The notes under the pieces are model-generated. The model searched no databases, was not told where the DNA came from, and was given only the letters and a program-made list of their open reading frames with translations. Positions 1-9,349 of a stretch of 62,204 bases of DNA are shown here, one piece after another. Made by a program: the position numbers and the translations under genes. The stretch comes from Desulfobacteraceae bacterium. GTDB lineage: Bacteria > Desulfobacterota > Desulfobacteria > Desulfobacterales > Desulfobacteraceae. Every line of letters starts with the position of its first letter. Positions within the stretch are counted from its first letter, which is position 1. The DNA is taken from assembly GCA_024225635.1 (NCBI GenBank), contig JAAEMK010001146.1:1-62204 (forward strand). The letters run 5' to 3'.

Positions 1-1
1 C

Positions 2-1306
2 ATGGAGAAGCTCTGGGACAGGTTCGGCAAGAAGACCGGCGTCATGAGCATCGGCCAGGCCGGTGAGCAGCGCCTCAAGGCGGCCAGCATTCATGTGGCC
101 GATCCCCAGGGAACACCGGGCCGCGCCCTTGGCAGGGGCGGGCTCGGCGCGGTCATGGGTTCCAAGAAGATCAAGGCGATCATCGTGGATGACAAGGGCG
201 CGTCCAGGGTTTCCATTGCGGATAAAGATGCTTTCAAGGTGGCCAACAAGCGGTGGGTCGAGATGCTCAGGAACCATCCCGTGTGCGGCGAGGGGCTGCC
301 CGCCCTTGGCACCGCGGTTCTTGTCAACGTGATCAACGAAGCAGGCGCCATCCCCACCAAGAACTTCAGGGACGGCCGTTTTGACCATGCCCAGGATATC
401 AGCGGCGAGAAGATGGTCGAGAACATCGAGGCCAGGGGCGGCGTTGTTGCGGAAGGCTGCCATCCCGGCTGTGTCATGAAGTGCTCCCAGGCCTACCATG
501 ACAAGGATGGAAAGTACCTTACCTCCGGATTCGAGTACGAGACCCTCTGGGCCTTCGGCGCCCACTGCATGATCAAGGAGCTCGACGACATCGCCATGAT
601 GGACCGGCTCTGTGACGACTTTGGTGTTGACACCATCGACACGGGTGTTGCCATCGGCATGGCCATGGAGGGAGGTCTCATCGAGTGGGGCGACAGCAAG
701 GCCGCCGTGGAACTTGTCAAGGAGATCGGCGAGGGAACCCCCATGGGCAAGATCCTCGGCAACGGTACCGCATTTACGGCGGACGCCCTGGGTGTGGACA
801 GGATTCCTGTTGTCAAGCGCCAGGCATTCCCAGCCTATGACCCAAGATCCGTCAAGGGCGTTGGCGTCACCTATGCAACCACCCCCATGGGCGCCGACCA
901 TACCGCCGGCTACGGCGTTACGGCCAACATCCTCGCCGTTGGCGGCACCGTTGATCCCCTGAAAAAAGAGGGCAACCTGGAGCTTTCCAGGAACCTCCAG
1001 ATCGCCACGGCAGCCATTGACGCGGCAGGTCTCTGCCTTTTTGTCGCCTTTGCCGTCCTTGACAACGAGGACGGGGTTCAGACCATCGTTAACCTGCTCA
1101 ACGCCCAGTACGGCCTCAGCCTCACCCCGGACGACGTGGTCAGCCTTGGCCAGTCCATCCTCAACGACGAGAAGGAGTTCAACCGCCGGGCCGGTTTTAC
1201 CAAGAAAGACGACCAGCTCCCGGAGATGTTCAAGGAGACCTTTCCTCCCCACGACACCACCTGGGATTTCTCAACTGATGAGCTCCAGGAGACACTGAAG
1301 TTCTAA
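2..1306 (+). CDS. Aldehyde:ferredoxin oxidoreductase, C-terminal part (5' truncated by window)
   Basis: This is the carboxy-terminal part of a tungsten- or molybdenum-pterin aldehyde:ferredoxin oxidoreductase family enzyme, which oxidises aldehydes to carboxylates with ferredoxin as acceptor in the cytoplasm. The frame is open to the window edge. Family members are usually 600 to 700 residues, so roughly the first third (most of the pterin-binding N domain) lies outside and the first ATG may be internal. Visible are the 4Fe-4S ligands in CHPGCVMKC (residues 153-161 of what is present), the family motif DTIDTG (210-215) and the late DAAGLC motif (341-346) that carries the fourth cluster cysteine. 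A clean terminator follows, so it ends its transcription unit. The exact aldehyde substrate cannot be told from sequence. Confidence 0.93.
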   Translation: MEKLWDRFGKKTGVMSIGQAGEQRLKAASIHVADPQGTPGRALGRGGLGAVMGSKKIKAIIVDDKGASRVSIADKDAFKVANKRWVEMLRNHPVCGEGLPALGTAVLVNVINEAGAIPTKNFRDGRFDHAQDISGEKMVENIEARGGVVAEGCHPGCVMKCSQAYHDKDGKYLTSGFEYETLWAFGAHCMIKELDDIAMMDRLCDDFGVDTIDTGVAIGMAMEGGLIEWGDSKAAVELVKEIGEGTPMGKILGNGTAFTADALGVDRIPVVKRQAFPAYDPRSVKGVGVTYATTPMGADHTAGYGVTANILAVGGTVDPLKKEGNLELSRNLQIATAAIDAAGLCLFVAFAVLDNEDGVQTIVNLLNAQYGLSLTPDDVVSLGQSILNDEKEFNRRAGFTKKDDQLPEMFKETFPPHDTTWDFSTDELQETLKF

Positions 1307-1344
1307 GGTTGACGCCTGGAAAAGAATAAAAGATGACAAAAAAG

Positions 1345-1370
1345 GGGCGGCATTTGCCGCCCCTTTTTTG
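1345..1370 (+). terminator. Rho-independent terminator after the aldehyde oxidoreductase
   Basis: A perfect 9-bp GC-rich stem (GGGGCGGCA with TGCCGCCCC, two-base loop) is preceded by an A-run and followed directly by about six T residues. It lies some 40 bases after the stop codon of the oxidoreductase. The flanking A- and T-runs would let it work in both directions. Confidence 0.93.
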
Positions 1371-1504
1371 TTTGCCCGGCTCCAGTGAAAGCCCCGGGGG
1401 GCATAAAAAAAGCTCCCTTGATCTTGTGCCCCCGGTGCTGTAAAAAGGCTTCATGAATTCACCATGCATAACCGCCAATGACCAAAGAGAGGGGAGTGCC
1501 CGGG

Positions 1505-4165
1505 ATGGCCGCTGAGAAAGGCAAGGAACTGAATGTGGAGATCATGCACACCCATGATCTCCGGCTTACCTGGGAGAGCTGCAACGGAAGGATCGGCAAG
1601 AAGCGGCAGCTGCTGAACCTGGAGATCTCCAAACGGTATGCCGGCAACAATCAGGAGTGGCTGCTCTTTCTCGGCTGTTCCGATCCGAAAATCGCCCTCT
1701 CCCCCTCCCTTGACTTCTTCAGGGGGCTTTCACTGCTGTTTGTGGAAAAGCTCAGGAAGACGCCCGATATTGAAGCGCTCCGGGAACGGGCCGCCGTTGA
1801 ATACGACGAGAATGAATTCCAGGTCTTTGTCCAGGCCGCCCCCTTGATGATCGGGTCCGAGTATCTGGACCTGGAACTTATGATCCGTGTGTGGCAGGAT
1901 CTCAACCACGGGTTCAGCCGGGGGATAGAAGCGTACAAGGGAAGCGTCAAAGGGTATTTCCAGGAATTGAACCCCCACATTCATCTGGCCGGACGGGTCT
2001 ATTTTCATCTGGTGGAGAGCCGGGGGGAGGATTATCCGTTTCAGTTCCTTGCCACCTACACTGACGGGGATACGGCCAAGCACCGGCCCCTCCACTGGGC
2101 CCTGGAAGAGTACAGGGATGACCGGGATCAGATGCTCAAGCTGCTTACCACGGTCCATGCCGCGGCAAAGAAAAGCGATCTTCTCCAGGAACTCCTGGAC
2201 ACGGGGGAGCTCTTTCACCACCTTGCCTGGGACGCCCGGGACGCGTTTGCGTTCCTGAAACAGGTGGAACACTTTGAGCAGTGCGGCATCATCTGCCGTA
2301 TTCCCGACTGGTGGAAAAAGCGGGGCTCGAATACCTCCCTCAAGATAAGCCTTGGCGCAAGGGAGCCGTCCATGGTCGGCATTAACGCCCTCATCGATGT
2401 GGACGCCGCGCTCTTTATCGGGGACGATCCCATCTCTCCTGAAGAGGTGCGGGCGCTTCTCCGCCAGAGCCATGGGCTTGCCTGGATCAAGAACCGATGG
2501 ATCGAGGTTGACAAGGAGCGGCTCAACAACCTGCTTTCCGCCTATGAGGCGGCCATGGAGATGACAGGGGATGCGGCCCTCACCATCAGCGAGGCCCTGA
2601 AGCTTCAACTGCATCCCGAGGGACTGTCCGCCATTGAAGACCTCACGGATCTTACGATCTCCAACGGCGAGTGGCTGGACCAGGTGATCGCCAGGCTTAA
2701 GCGGCCCGAGCTCGTAAAAAGGATTAAACCCGGCAAGGGATTTAAGGCAAAACTTCGTCCCTACCAGCAGAACGGACTGAACTGGCTTGCCTTTCTGGAC
2801 AGCCTTGGATTCGGCGCCTGTCTTGCCGATGACATGGGCCTTGGGAAAACCGTCCAGGTGCTGGCCTTCCTGAGTGTTCTGAGGGCCAAAGAGCCGGGTC
2901 GGACCTCCCTTTTGATCGTTCCCGCCTCCCTTCTTTCAAACTGGGAGGGGGAGATCCGCCGGTTCCTGCCGGACCTCAACTATTTTGTGGCCCATCCCGG
3001 ATACAAAAAGGAGAAACGGGGGAAAAACAGCCCGGCCGTTCAATGGCAGGCTTTCGACCTTGTGATCACCACCTACGCCATGGTCCAGCGCCATGGATGG
3101 ATGCAGGAGGCGCCATGGCGGGCGCTGATCCTGGACGAGGCCCAGGCCATCAAGAATCCCGTAACCAAGCAGTCCAAAACCGTTAAGCAGCTGTCATCGG
3201 ATATCCGGATCACCATGACCGGCACTCCCATTGAGAACACCCTGTCCGATCTCTGGTCCCTGTTTGACTTCATCAACCCGGGGCTTCTGGGAAGTGTCAC
3301 CGAGTTCAAGGCCTTTGCGAAGTCGCTCAAGTCCGAGCCCGCCGGCTACGGCCGGTTGAAGCAGGTGGTAGCTCCCTATATATTGCGGCGGATGAAGACC
3401 GACAAGCGCATTGCGCCGGATCTTCCGGACAAGGTGGAGATGCGGACATTCCCTGAGCTCTCCAAACAGCAGCGGGTGCTTTACATGGATTTTGTCCAGG
3501 AGCTTGAAAAACGGCTGGCGGAATCGGAGTCGGGTATCCAACGAAAAGGGCTTGTGCTTTCGGCTCTCATGAAGTTCAAGCAGATCTGCAACCATCCGGA
3601 TCAGTTCCTTGGCACAGGGGCGTTCTCCCCCCGGGAGAGCGGGAAATTCGAGCGCCTTGGCCAGCTCTGTGAAACCATCCACTCAAAGCGGGAACGGGTG
3701 CTGGTATTTACCCAGTTCAAGGAGATGGTGGCGCCCATTCAACGCTTTCTTGAAACCGTGTTCCGGCAGCAGGGGTGCGTCATCCACGGCAGTCTCAGTG
3801 TCAGGAAGCGGCAGCAGGCCATTGACCTGTTCCAGGGCAGGGATTATCTTCCCTTTATGGTGCTCTCCCTCAAGGCCGGGGGAACCGGGCTCAACCTCAC
3901 CCGGGCCAACCATGTGATCCATTTTGACCGGTGGTGGAACCCGGCCGTGGAAAACCAGGCAACGGACCGGGCCTTTCGCATCGGCCAGACAAAGGGGGTG
4001 GTTGTGCACAAGTTCATCACAAAAGGCACCATTGAAGAGAAGATCGATCTCATGATAGAGAAGAAAAAGGAGCTTGCGGAACAGATCATCTCCGATTCCC
4101 AGGGCACCTGGATCACCGGGATGGACGACCGGGAGCTCATGGAATTGTTTACCCTAAAAATTTGA
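1505..4165 (+). CDS. SNF2-family DEAD/DEAH-box helicase (Swi2/Snf2 ATPase)
   Basis: An 886-residue bacterial SNF2 ATPase, a double-stranded DNA translocase that remodels protein-DNA complexes. The first 400 residues are the variable bacterial SNF2-associated region. The ATPase core follows: Walker A DMGLGKT near residue 443, the DEAQ box near 544, motif III MTGTPIEN, then a helicase C lobe with LSLKAGGTGLNL and the arginine-finger segment ATDRAFRIGQ. An upstream in-frame ATG at 1478 exists, but 1505 is preferred because GGGGAG ends eight bases before it. The SWIM zinc-finger gene starts 22 bases downstream, a pairing common for this type of helicase. The function is probably DNA repair or transcription-associated remodelling; the precise role is unknown. 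Confidence 0.93.
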   Translation: MAAEKGKELNVEIMHTHDLRLTWESCNGRIGKKRQLLNLEISKRYAGNNQEWLLFLGCSDPKIALSPSLDFFRGLSLLFVEKLRKTPDIEALRERAAVEYDENEFQVFVQAAPLMIGSEYLDLELMIRVWQDLNHGFSRGIEAYKGSVKGYFQELNPHIHLAGRVYFHLVESRGEDYPFQFLATYTDGDTAKHRPLHWALEEYRDDRDQMLKLLTTVHAAAKKSDLLQELLDTGELFHHLAWDARDAFAFLKQVEHFEQCGIICRIPDWWKKRGSNTSLKISLGAREPSMVGINALIDVDAALFIGDDPISPEEVRALLRQSHGLAWIKNRWIEVDKERLNNLLSAYEAAMEMTGDAALTISEALKLQLHPEGLSAIEDLTDLTISNGEWLDQVIARLKRPELVKRIKPGKGFKAKLRPYQQNGLNWLAFLDSLGFGACLADDMGLGKTVQVLAFLSVLRAKEPGRTSLLIVPASLLSNWEGEIRRFLPDLNYFVAHPGYKKEKRGKNSPAVQWQAFDLVITTYAMVQRHGWMQEAPWRALILDEAQAIKNPVTKQSKTVKQLSSDIRITMTGTPIENTLSDLWSLFDFINPGLLGSVTEFKAFAKSLKSEPAGYGRLKQVVAPYILRRMKTDKRIAPDLPDKVEMRTFPELSKQQRVLYMDFVQELEKRLAESESGIQRKGLVLSALMKFKQICNHPDQFLGTGAFSPRESGKFERLGQLCETIHSKRERVLVFTQFKEMVAPIQRFLETVFRQQGCVIHGSLSVRKRQQAIDLFQGRDYLPFMVLSLKAGGTGLNLTRANHVIHFDRWWNPAVENQATDRAFRIGQTKGVVVHKFITKGTIEEKIDLMIEKKKELAEQIISDSQGTWITGMDDRELMELFTLKI

Positions 4166-4187
4166 CATTAAACCGGTAGAGGCAGGA

Positions 4188-5315
4188 ATGAGTCGTTACA
4201 GGAACGGATTTCCAAAATATGTGAGTGTGGCTGAAAAACGGGCAAAGGCCGAGAAGAAACTTGAGCAGCTGAAGAAGAAAAACCCGGATATCGCTCCCAT
4301 CGAGATAAAGGGACGAAAGCTTGCCGAGTCCTGGTGGGGCATCTCCTGGAACAAGAATCTCGAAAGCTATGCCGATTTTTCCAACCGAATTGGAAGGGGC
4401 CGGTCCTATGTGCGCCACGGTGCGGTGCTGGACCTCAGGATCGAAGAGGGCAGGATCATCTCCCTTGTCCAGGGCTCCGCTTCCAGGCCCTACAAGGTGG
4501 AGATCTCCATCAAGAAATTGCCCCCCAAGGTCTGGAAAAACATCATCCGGGAGTGCCGGGGAGAGATAGGCTCCCTTGGCCTGCTGGTGGAAGGGAAATT
4601 GCCCAAGGCCATGGAGGCCGTGTTGACCGATCCTGAAAACGGCATCTTTCCCTCCCCGTCGGAGATCGGTTTTGACTGCTCCTGCCCGGACTGGGCGTTT
4701 ATGTGCAAGCATGTGGCAGCCACCCTCTATGGTGTGGGCGCACGGCTTGACCAGGACCCCTCCCTCTTTTTCACCCTCAGGGGTGTGAAGATGGAAGCCC
4801 TTGTCTCCCAGGCGGTCAAGGACGAGGCGGACGCGCTGATCAAGCGGGCCAAATCGAAGGGTTCCAAGCGGATCATCCAGGACGCCGACCTCTCATCGGC
4901 CTTTGGTATCGATATGGAGGATCTGCCGGCCGCGCCACCAAAGAGAAGGTCCAAATCAAAGAAAAAGGCAGCTAAAACGATTCCTGCACCGGTAAAAAGC
5001 AGAAAAGCCTCAGCAAAAAAGACAGCCGGGACCGCTCCCACCGCAATAAAGAGCAAAAAGAGCATGGCAAAGAAGGCCGCCAAGAGCGTTGCTCCGCCGA
5101 TAAAGCGCCAAAAGAGTCCCACAAAAAAGGGAACCGACTACGATATGGTGGTGGCCATGATACGGAGAAGACGGGTCACGGGGATTGGCGTCAGGGAGAT
5201 AAAAGAGCGCACCGCCATGGAGGAGACAAAGATCCGGAACATCATCTTCCGGGCAAAACAGAAGAACGAGATTCGGAACATCAGCCGCGGCCTCTACACC
5301 AAGGGGGAAAAATAG
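4188..5315 (+). CDS. SWIM zinc-finger protein with lysine-rich repeats
   Basis: A 375-residue protein with a SWIM zinc finger, CxC-x7-CxH, read as CSCPDWAFMCKH near residues 164-175. SWIM domains bind DNA or protein and are often encoded beside bacterial SNF2 ATPases, so this is the likely partner of the gene just upstream. Residues about 250-310 are a low-complexity Lys/Ala/Pro stretch with imperfect repeats of the type IKSKKSMAKKAAK, resembling histone-H1-like tails and probably contacting nucleic acid. The last 60 residues (from DYDMVVAMIRRRR) look like a small winged-helix or swirm-like module by composition only. The start has a GAGGCAGGA ribosome site. The stop is immediately followed by the GTG of the transporter. 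Confidence 0.9.
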   Translation: MSRYRNGFPKYVSVAEKRAKAEKKLEQLKKKNPDIAPIEIKGRKLAESWWGISWNKNLESYADFSNRIGRGRSYVRHGAVLDLRIEEGRIISLVQGSASRPYKVEISIKKLPPKVWKNIIRECRGEIGSLGLLVEGKLPKAMEAVLTDPENGIFPSPSEIGFDCSCPDWAFMCKHVAATLYGVGARLDQDPSLFFTLRGVKMEALVSQAVKDEADALIKRAKSKGSKRIIQDADLSSAFGIDMEDLPAAPPKRRSKSKKKAAKTIPAPVKSRKASAKKTAGTAPTAIKSKKSMAKKAAKSVAPPIKRQKSPTKKGTDYDMVVAMIRRRRVTGIGVREIKERTAMEETKIRNIIFRAKQKNEIRNISRGLYTKGEK

Positions 5316-6476
5316 GTGTCCATGACAAAAAAACTGGCCGGCAATCCCATGTACGTCTATCTTATGGTGCTCACCATTGCCGCCACCGCCGGCCTCCATG
5401 TGTGGCGAACCCTGTTTGATAATTTTGCCGTGAATATGGTTAACCTGGACGGCCATCATATCGGCGTTCTTCAATCCATCCGGGAGATCCCGGGTTTTCT
5501 TGCTTTGCTGGTGGTCTATCTTTTGTTCATCATCAAGGAGCACAAGCTCTCCGCCCTCTCAATCCTGGTGCTCGGAATCGGGGTTGCGGCAACGGGGCTC
5601 TTTCCCTCCTTTTACGGGCTGATCCTAACCACCCTGGTGATGAGCTTTGGATTTCACTATTTTGAAACCACGAACAAATCGTTGACCCTGCAGTATTTTG
5701 ACCGGGATACAGCTCCCCTTGTCTTTGGCAAACTGAGAAGCTATGCCGCAGTGAGCAATATGGCCGCGGGAGCCATGATTTTCCTTGTTGCGTCCTTTCT
5801 CTCCTATACCCAGCTCTACCTGGTGTTCGGTTGTCTCGTGGCGGGTGCCGCCGTATGGGCTTTTTTTAAAAATCCCACGTCGGAGGGGATGATTCCCCAG
5901 CACAGGAAGATGATCCTGAAAAGGCGCTACTGGCTTTACTATATCCTGACGTTCATGGCCGGCGCCAGGCGTCAGATCTTCATCGCCTTTGCCGTATTCC
6001 TCCTTGTGAAGAAATTTGAGTTTTCCGTACCGGCCATTGCCGCCCTGTTCTTTTTCAACAATGTGGTCAACTACTTCTTGAGCCCTTTTATCGGCAGGTG
6101 CATTGTCCGGTTCGGCGAGAGAAAGGTGCTCTCCCTGGAATATTTTTGCCTGATCTTCATTTTCGTCGCCTATGCCCTGGTGGACTCAAAGGCGCTGGTG
6201 GCACTGCTCTATGTGGCGGACCATATCTTTTTCAACTTTGCCATTGCCATCAACACCTTTTTTCAGAAAATTGCCGATCCCAGGGATATTGCCCCCAGCA
6301 TGGCCGTGGGGTTTACCATCAATCATATTGCCGCCGTGGTGCTGCCGGCCATCGGCGGGATGCTGTGGCTCGTGGATTACCGGATTCCCTTTATCGGGGG
6401 GGCCGTATTTAGCCTGGTCTCCCTTGTGCTCGTGCAGCTGATCACAGGCGAATTAGAAAAGAGAAAAGCGTCCTGA
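5316..6476 (+). CDS. MFS transporter, about 12 membrane segments
   Basis: A 384- to 386-residue hydrophobic protein with about twelve predicted membrane segments and the general major facilitator layout. The substrate is not recognisable. The start could be GTG at 5316, touching the SWIM stop codon and about eight bases after AAGGGGG, or ATG at 5322; GTG fits the ribosome site better. It is the third gene of the SNF2-SWIM unit. It resembles the second MFS protein of this window (50081-51226), for example in the second half where both have a YY-x-L-x-F-x2-G-x-R pattern and a late G-x-T-x2-H segment. Why an exporter sits with a chromatin-type helicase is not clear. Confidence 0.85.
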   Translation: MSMTKKLAGNPMYVYLMVLTIAATAGLHVWRTLFDNFAVNMVNLDGHHIGVLQSIREIPGFLALLVVYLLFIIKEHKLSALSILVLGIGVAATGLFPSFYGLILTTLVMSFGFHYFETTNKSLTLQYFDRDTAPLVFGKLRSYAAVSNMAAGAMIFLVASFLSYTQLYLVFGCLVAGAAVWAFFKNPTSEGMIPQHRKMILKRRYWLYYILTFMAGARRQIFIAFAVFLLVKKFEFSVPAIAALFFFNNVVNYFLSPFIGRCIVRFGERKVLSLEYFCLIFIFVAYALVDSKALVALLYVADHIFFNFAIAINTFFQKIADPRDIAPSMAVGFTINHIAAVVLPAIGGMLWLVDYRIPFIGGAVFSLVSLVLVQLITGELEKRKAS

Positions 6477-6578
6477 TCCTAATGGAACCGTGCTAACGAA
6501 TATCGTTGATTAAATCAACAATGCCCTTATCTTTTATTTAGCCTTTCATCTCAGCATGGTTTCAAAGCGGGGGGCAGC

Positions 6579-6836
6579 ATGTGTTCAGATATTGAATTTA
6601 AAAAGATATATGATGAATTCTATCCAAAGATTTTCAAGTATCTTGTCCGGATAGCAGGCGAAGAGAATGCTGAGGATATTGCTCAGACTGTTTTTGAAAA
6701 GATAAGTCAAAATATTGATGATTTTAAAGGCGAATCAAAGCTTTCCACCTGGATATACCGGATAGCAACCAACGATGAAAGCTTGCCGAATCCTGGTGGG
6801 ACTTTTTATGAAGCTGGCTGTCAGTATTGTGCATAG
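6579..6836 (+). pseudogene. Truncated ECF sigma factor (region 2 only)
   Basis: The first 64 residues match sigma-70 region 2 of ECF sigma factors: a helix with YDEFYPKIFKYL, the AEDIAQTVF segment and STWIYRIATN at the end of region 2.4. An intact gene would continue into the linker and the DNA-binding region 4. Here homology stops after IATN near base 6772 and runs into about 20 unrelated residues and a stop that overlaps the 3' end of the opposing gene by 16 bases. The fragment is 85 residues against the usual 160-200, so it should not bind -35 elements. It is best read as a gene whose 3' half was lost when the leftward neighbour arrived. Confidence 0.8.
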
Positions 6837-7582
6837 AGCTGGAGCATATAGACATAGTCATCGCGCCATATCTTAATTTCATCCCAGATTTTTTTCTTCT
6901 CGGCGTTACTGATGTTTGACTTGTTTGAGAAAGTTAAAAAATAGGACCGGGATGCCATGGGCGTTGCGCTTATGTGAAATCTGCCTGCCATTTCCGGATC
7001 AAGGTTCATTTTTTCTGCAATAATTGAGGTGGTGATCACCGCACCGCTTTTGTCCCGCATGAGCTTTTTGAAATTCTGAAGATCGGTTTCGGCTTCATCG
7101 ATCTTTTTTCCGATTTTTTTGAGTTCCAGGGTGAGGGTTTCACCGCGTGGAATGCGGACCGGTTCCGGCACGGTTGTCAGATCGTCTTCAAACTCATATC
7201 TTTTGTCTGTTGTTACAACCACATGATCCACCTGCATCAGTCTCCATGCCGACTCTCTTTCTGTTGCCGCATCTTCGGGGAATGCCATGCCCGACGCCAG
7301 ATCCGGATGGTGGGAAATGGAGATCATTCCGTCGACCCTGCCTTTTTCAACAACGTGGAGACACCTTTTCTTGGGATAGGGAATGATGGATAGATCATAA
7401 CCAAGGGTTGTGAGCGCCTTTTTTACAAGATCAATATGCATCCCTTTGGGTTCTCCCTCGTCCACATAAGTAAATGGATACCAGTTGCGGCTGTCAACCG
7501 TGAGGACAATGACCTTTGCCGAAGCCTGGGTGGCCGTCACGGTTGCAATGAGTATGGCTGATAGGAACAGGAGTGGTTTCAT
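6821..7582 (-). CDS. Periplasmic solute-binding protein, family 3 (amino-acid type)
   Basis: A 253-residue protein with a signal peptide (hydrophobic segment, then cleavage near TQASAK) and the SBP_bac_3 fold: a start such as VLTVDSRNWYPFTYVDEG, then GMHIDLVKKAL and DGMISISHHPD. Such proteins bind polar amino acids or similar small molecules in the periplasm. There is no ABC permease or ATPase gene nearby. It lies ten bases after a second binding protein, and the chemoreceptor gene begins that leftward unit, so a sensing rather than uptake role is plausible (inference). The ligand is unknown; the classical amino-acid binding arginine is not obvious. Confidence 0.87.
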   Translation of the reverse strand: MKPLLFLSAILIATVTATQASAKVIVLTVDSRNWYPFTYVDEGEPKGMHIDLVKKALTTLGYDLSIIPYPKKRCLHVVEKGRVDGMISISHHPDLASGMAFPEDAATERESAWRLMQVDHVVVTTDKRYEFEDDLTTVPEPVRIPRGETLTLELKKIGKKIDEAETDLQNFKKLMRDKSGAVITTSIIAEKMNLDPEMAGRFHISATPMASRSYFLTFSNKSNISNAEKKKIWDEIKIWRDDYVYMLQLYAQY

Positions 7583-7592
7583 CCGGACCGCC

Positions 7593-9314
7593 TTATTTTG
7601 TCCATTGTTGGATCAATGTGTCATAATCAATGGTTTTCGGGTCTTCGGGCGGGCGTTCGGGTTTGGGTGAACCGGGCTGGTTCAGCCAGTATTCCCGGCT
7701 TTTCAATGGGTTGAGCTTTGGAGAGTGCCGGGCCAGCTTGAGTTTGCCCATCATCTCATCCTGCTGACGGGCAAGCGCATCCATTGCCTGCTGGGGGGAA
7801 AGTTCTCCTTTGATTGCTTTTGCCACGTTCAGCCACCAGATGCCTGACAGGGCAGGATAGTGGGGGACATTGGGGCCGGAATCCGTCCATTTTTTTTCTT
7901 CCGGTGACCTTAAAAATTCTATGAGTCCCCCATAGTCATCCGAATGTGTTGTGAGGTAATTGTGGAAAACCGTGGATTTCCGTACGGGGGTACGGCCAAC
8001 CATGAATTTCTTGACGGAGACGGTTTTTGATATGCAGAACTGTGCCCAGAGCCATGCCATGGCCCTTCTGTCTCCCCGAATGTTCCATGGGATTGTCCAG
8101 CTTCCCGCGTCCTGGTACCCCACTTTCATCCCCTCTTCCCAGTATCTGCCGTGGGGTGTGGGGGCCACTCGCCAAACCGGTTTGCCATCTTTGCCGACAA
8201 CCGGGCTGCCCGGCCGGTGGAATTTGTCGTCCGACAGCCAGGTAACGTACTGGAAAATCTTCTGTGCGATGTCACCCCTGGCGGCGATTGCGCCGGCCTC
8301 ATTCCATTGCCATTGCCGTGCTTCCGGGGGGGCGTACTTTTTCAGCCACTCAAGGTACTTTGTGAGGGCGTAAACAGCCGCCGGGCTGTTCAGGGCTCCG
8401 CCCCTTTCAACCATGGACCCCACAGGGATTTTACCTTCCACCCGGATGCCCCATTCATCCACCGGGAGTCCATTGGGAAGCCCCTTGTCCCCCATACCGG
8501 CTATGGAGAGCCAGGCGTCCGTATAGCGCCAGCCCAGGGAGGGGGAGGGCTTTCCGTAATCAAGGTGCCCATAGGCCTTGACGGTCGATCCGTCCGGGTT
8601 TTTCATTTCCCGTCCTGTGAAAAATTCTGCGATATCCTCATAGGCCGCCCAGTTGACAGGCACCCCCAGCGCATAGCCGTAGTTTGCCTTGAACGCTTTC
8701 CGGGTTGCCTCGTCGGTAAACCAGTCATATCTGAACCAGTAAAGGTTTGCAAATTGCTGATCGGGCAGCTGCAGCTGGTTGCCGTCGTAGTCCTGCCCGA
8801 ATTCAGGGTTGAGGAAGTCGTCAAGGTTAAGGTTGGGGTTGGTATAGGCTTTTCCTTCGCCCTCCATGTATTTACCCAGGTCAACGACCTTGTTCAGGCG
8901 AAGGTGGGTGCCAACCATATCCGCATCGTTTACGTATGCGTCGTATATCACCCTGCCGGTCATCATCTGTTCGGTAATATTCCGGACAACCTTACCCTCC
9001 GGGATGATTTCATGTTCTACACGGATGCCTGTAATTTCTTCAAAGGCCTTTGCGAGCACATCCTTTTCCCAAAAGTGGGTTTTGATATGTTCCGCGGTGG
9101 ATTTTATTTTTTCCCCGTTGAATTTTTTTGCCACGTTGCTGAACCATCCCAGTTCATTGATTCGTTCCTGTTCGCTGAGGGCTGACGGCGAAAATTCTTT
9201 TGCCCATTTTCGTATGACCGCGTTATTGGCATATGCGCCTGGCCCCCCAGGACCAGAGAGCATGAAAACAGTCATGAACAGCCAGATCCCCCGGATAAGA
9301 AATACTCTACTCAT
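7593..9314 (-). CDS. Extracellular solute-binding protein, family 1 (sugar/glycerophosphate type)
   Basis: A 573-residue exported protein with a clear signal peptide (hydrophobic residues 8-24, cleavage near GAYANN). The body reads as a family 1 binding protein: an opening FWEKDVLAKAFEEITGI segment, DAYVNDADMVG in the first lobe, and many Trp/Tyr residues typical of carbohydrate-type pockets. It is longer than the usual 400-450 residues. The C terminus is Pro-rich and ends in YDTLIQQWTK. It sits between a chemoreceptor gene (35 bases upstream) and a family 3 binding protein, with no transporter subunits in reach. It may therefore serve as ligand donor to the chemoreceptor, or work with permeases encoded elsewhere. 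Confidence 0.87.
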   Translation of the reverse strand: MSRVFLIRGIWLFMTVFMLSGPGGPGAYANNAVIRKWAKEFSPSALSEQERINELGWFSNVAKKFNGEKIKSTAEHIKTHFWEKDVLAKAFEEITGIRVEHEIIPEGKVVRNITEQMMTGRVIYDAYVNDADMVGTHLRLNKVVDLGKYMEGEGKAYTNPNLNLDDFLNPEFGQDYDGNQLQLPDQQFANLYWFRYDWFTDEATRKAFKANYGYALGVPVNWAAYEDIAEFFTGREMKNPDGSTVKAYGHLDYGKPSPSLGWRYTDAWLSIAGMGDKGLPNGLPVDEWGIRVEGKIPVGSMVERGGALNSPAAVYALTKYLEWLKKYAPPEARQWQWNEAGAIAARGDIAQKIFQYVTWLSDDKFHRPGSPVVGKDGKPVWRVAPTPHGRYWEEGMKVGYQDAGSWTIPWNIRGDRRAMAWLWAQFCISKTVSVKKFMVGRTPVRKSTVFHNYLTTHSDDYGGLIEFLRSPEEKKWTDSGPNVPHYPALSGIWWLNVAKAIKGELSPQQAMDALARQQDEMMGKLKLARHSPKLNPLKSREYWLNQPGSPKPERPPEDPKTIDYDTLIQQWTK

Positions 9315-9349
9315 GAAGCCGTCCTTTTTCTCAAGATCTATAATGAATC

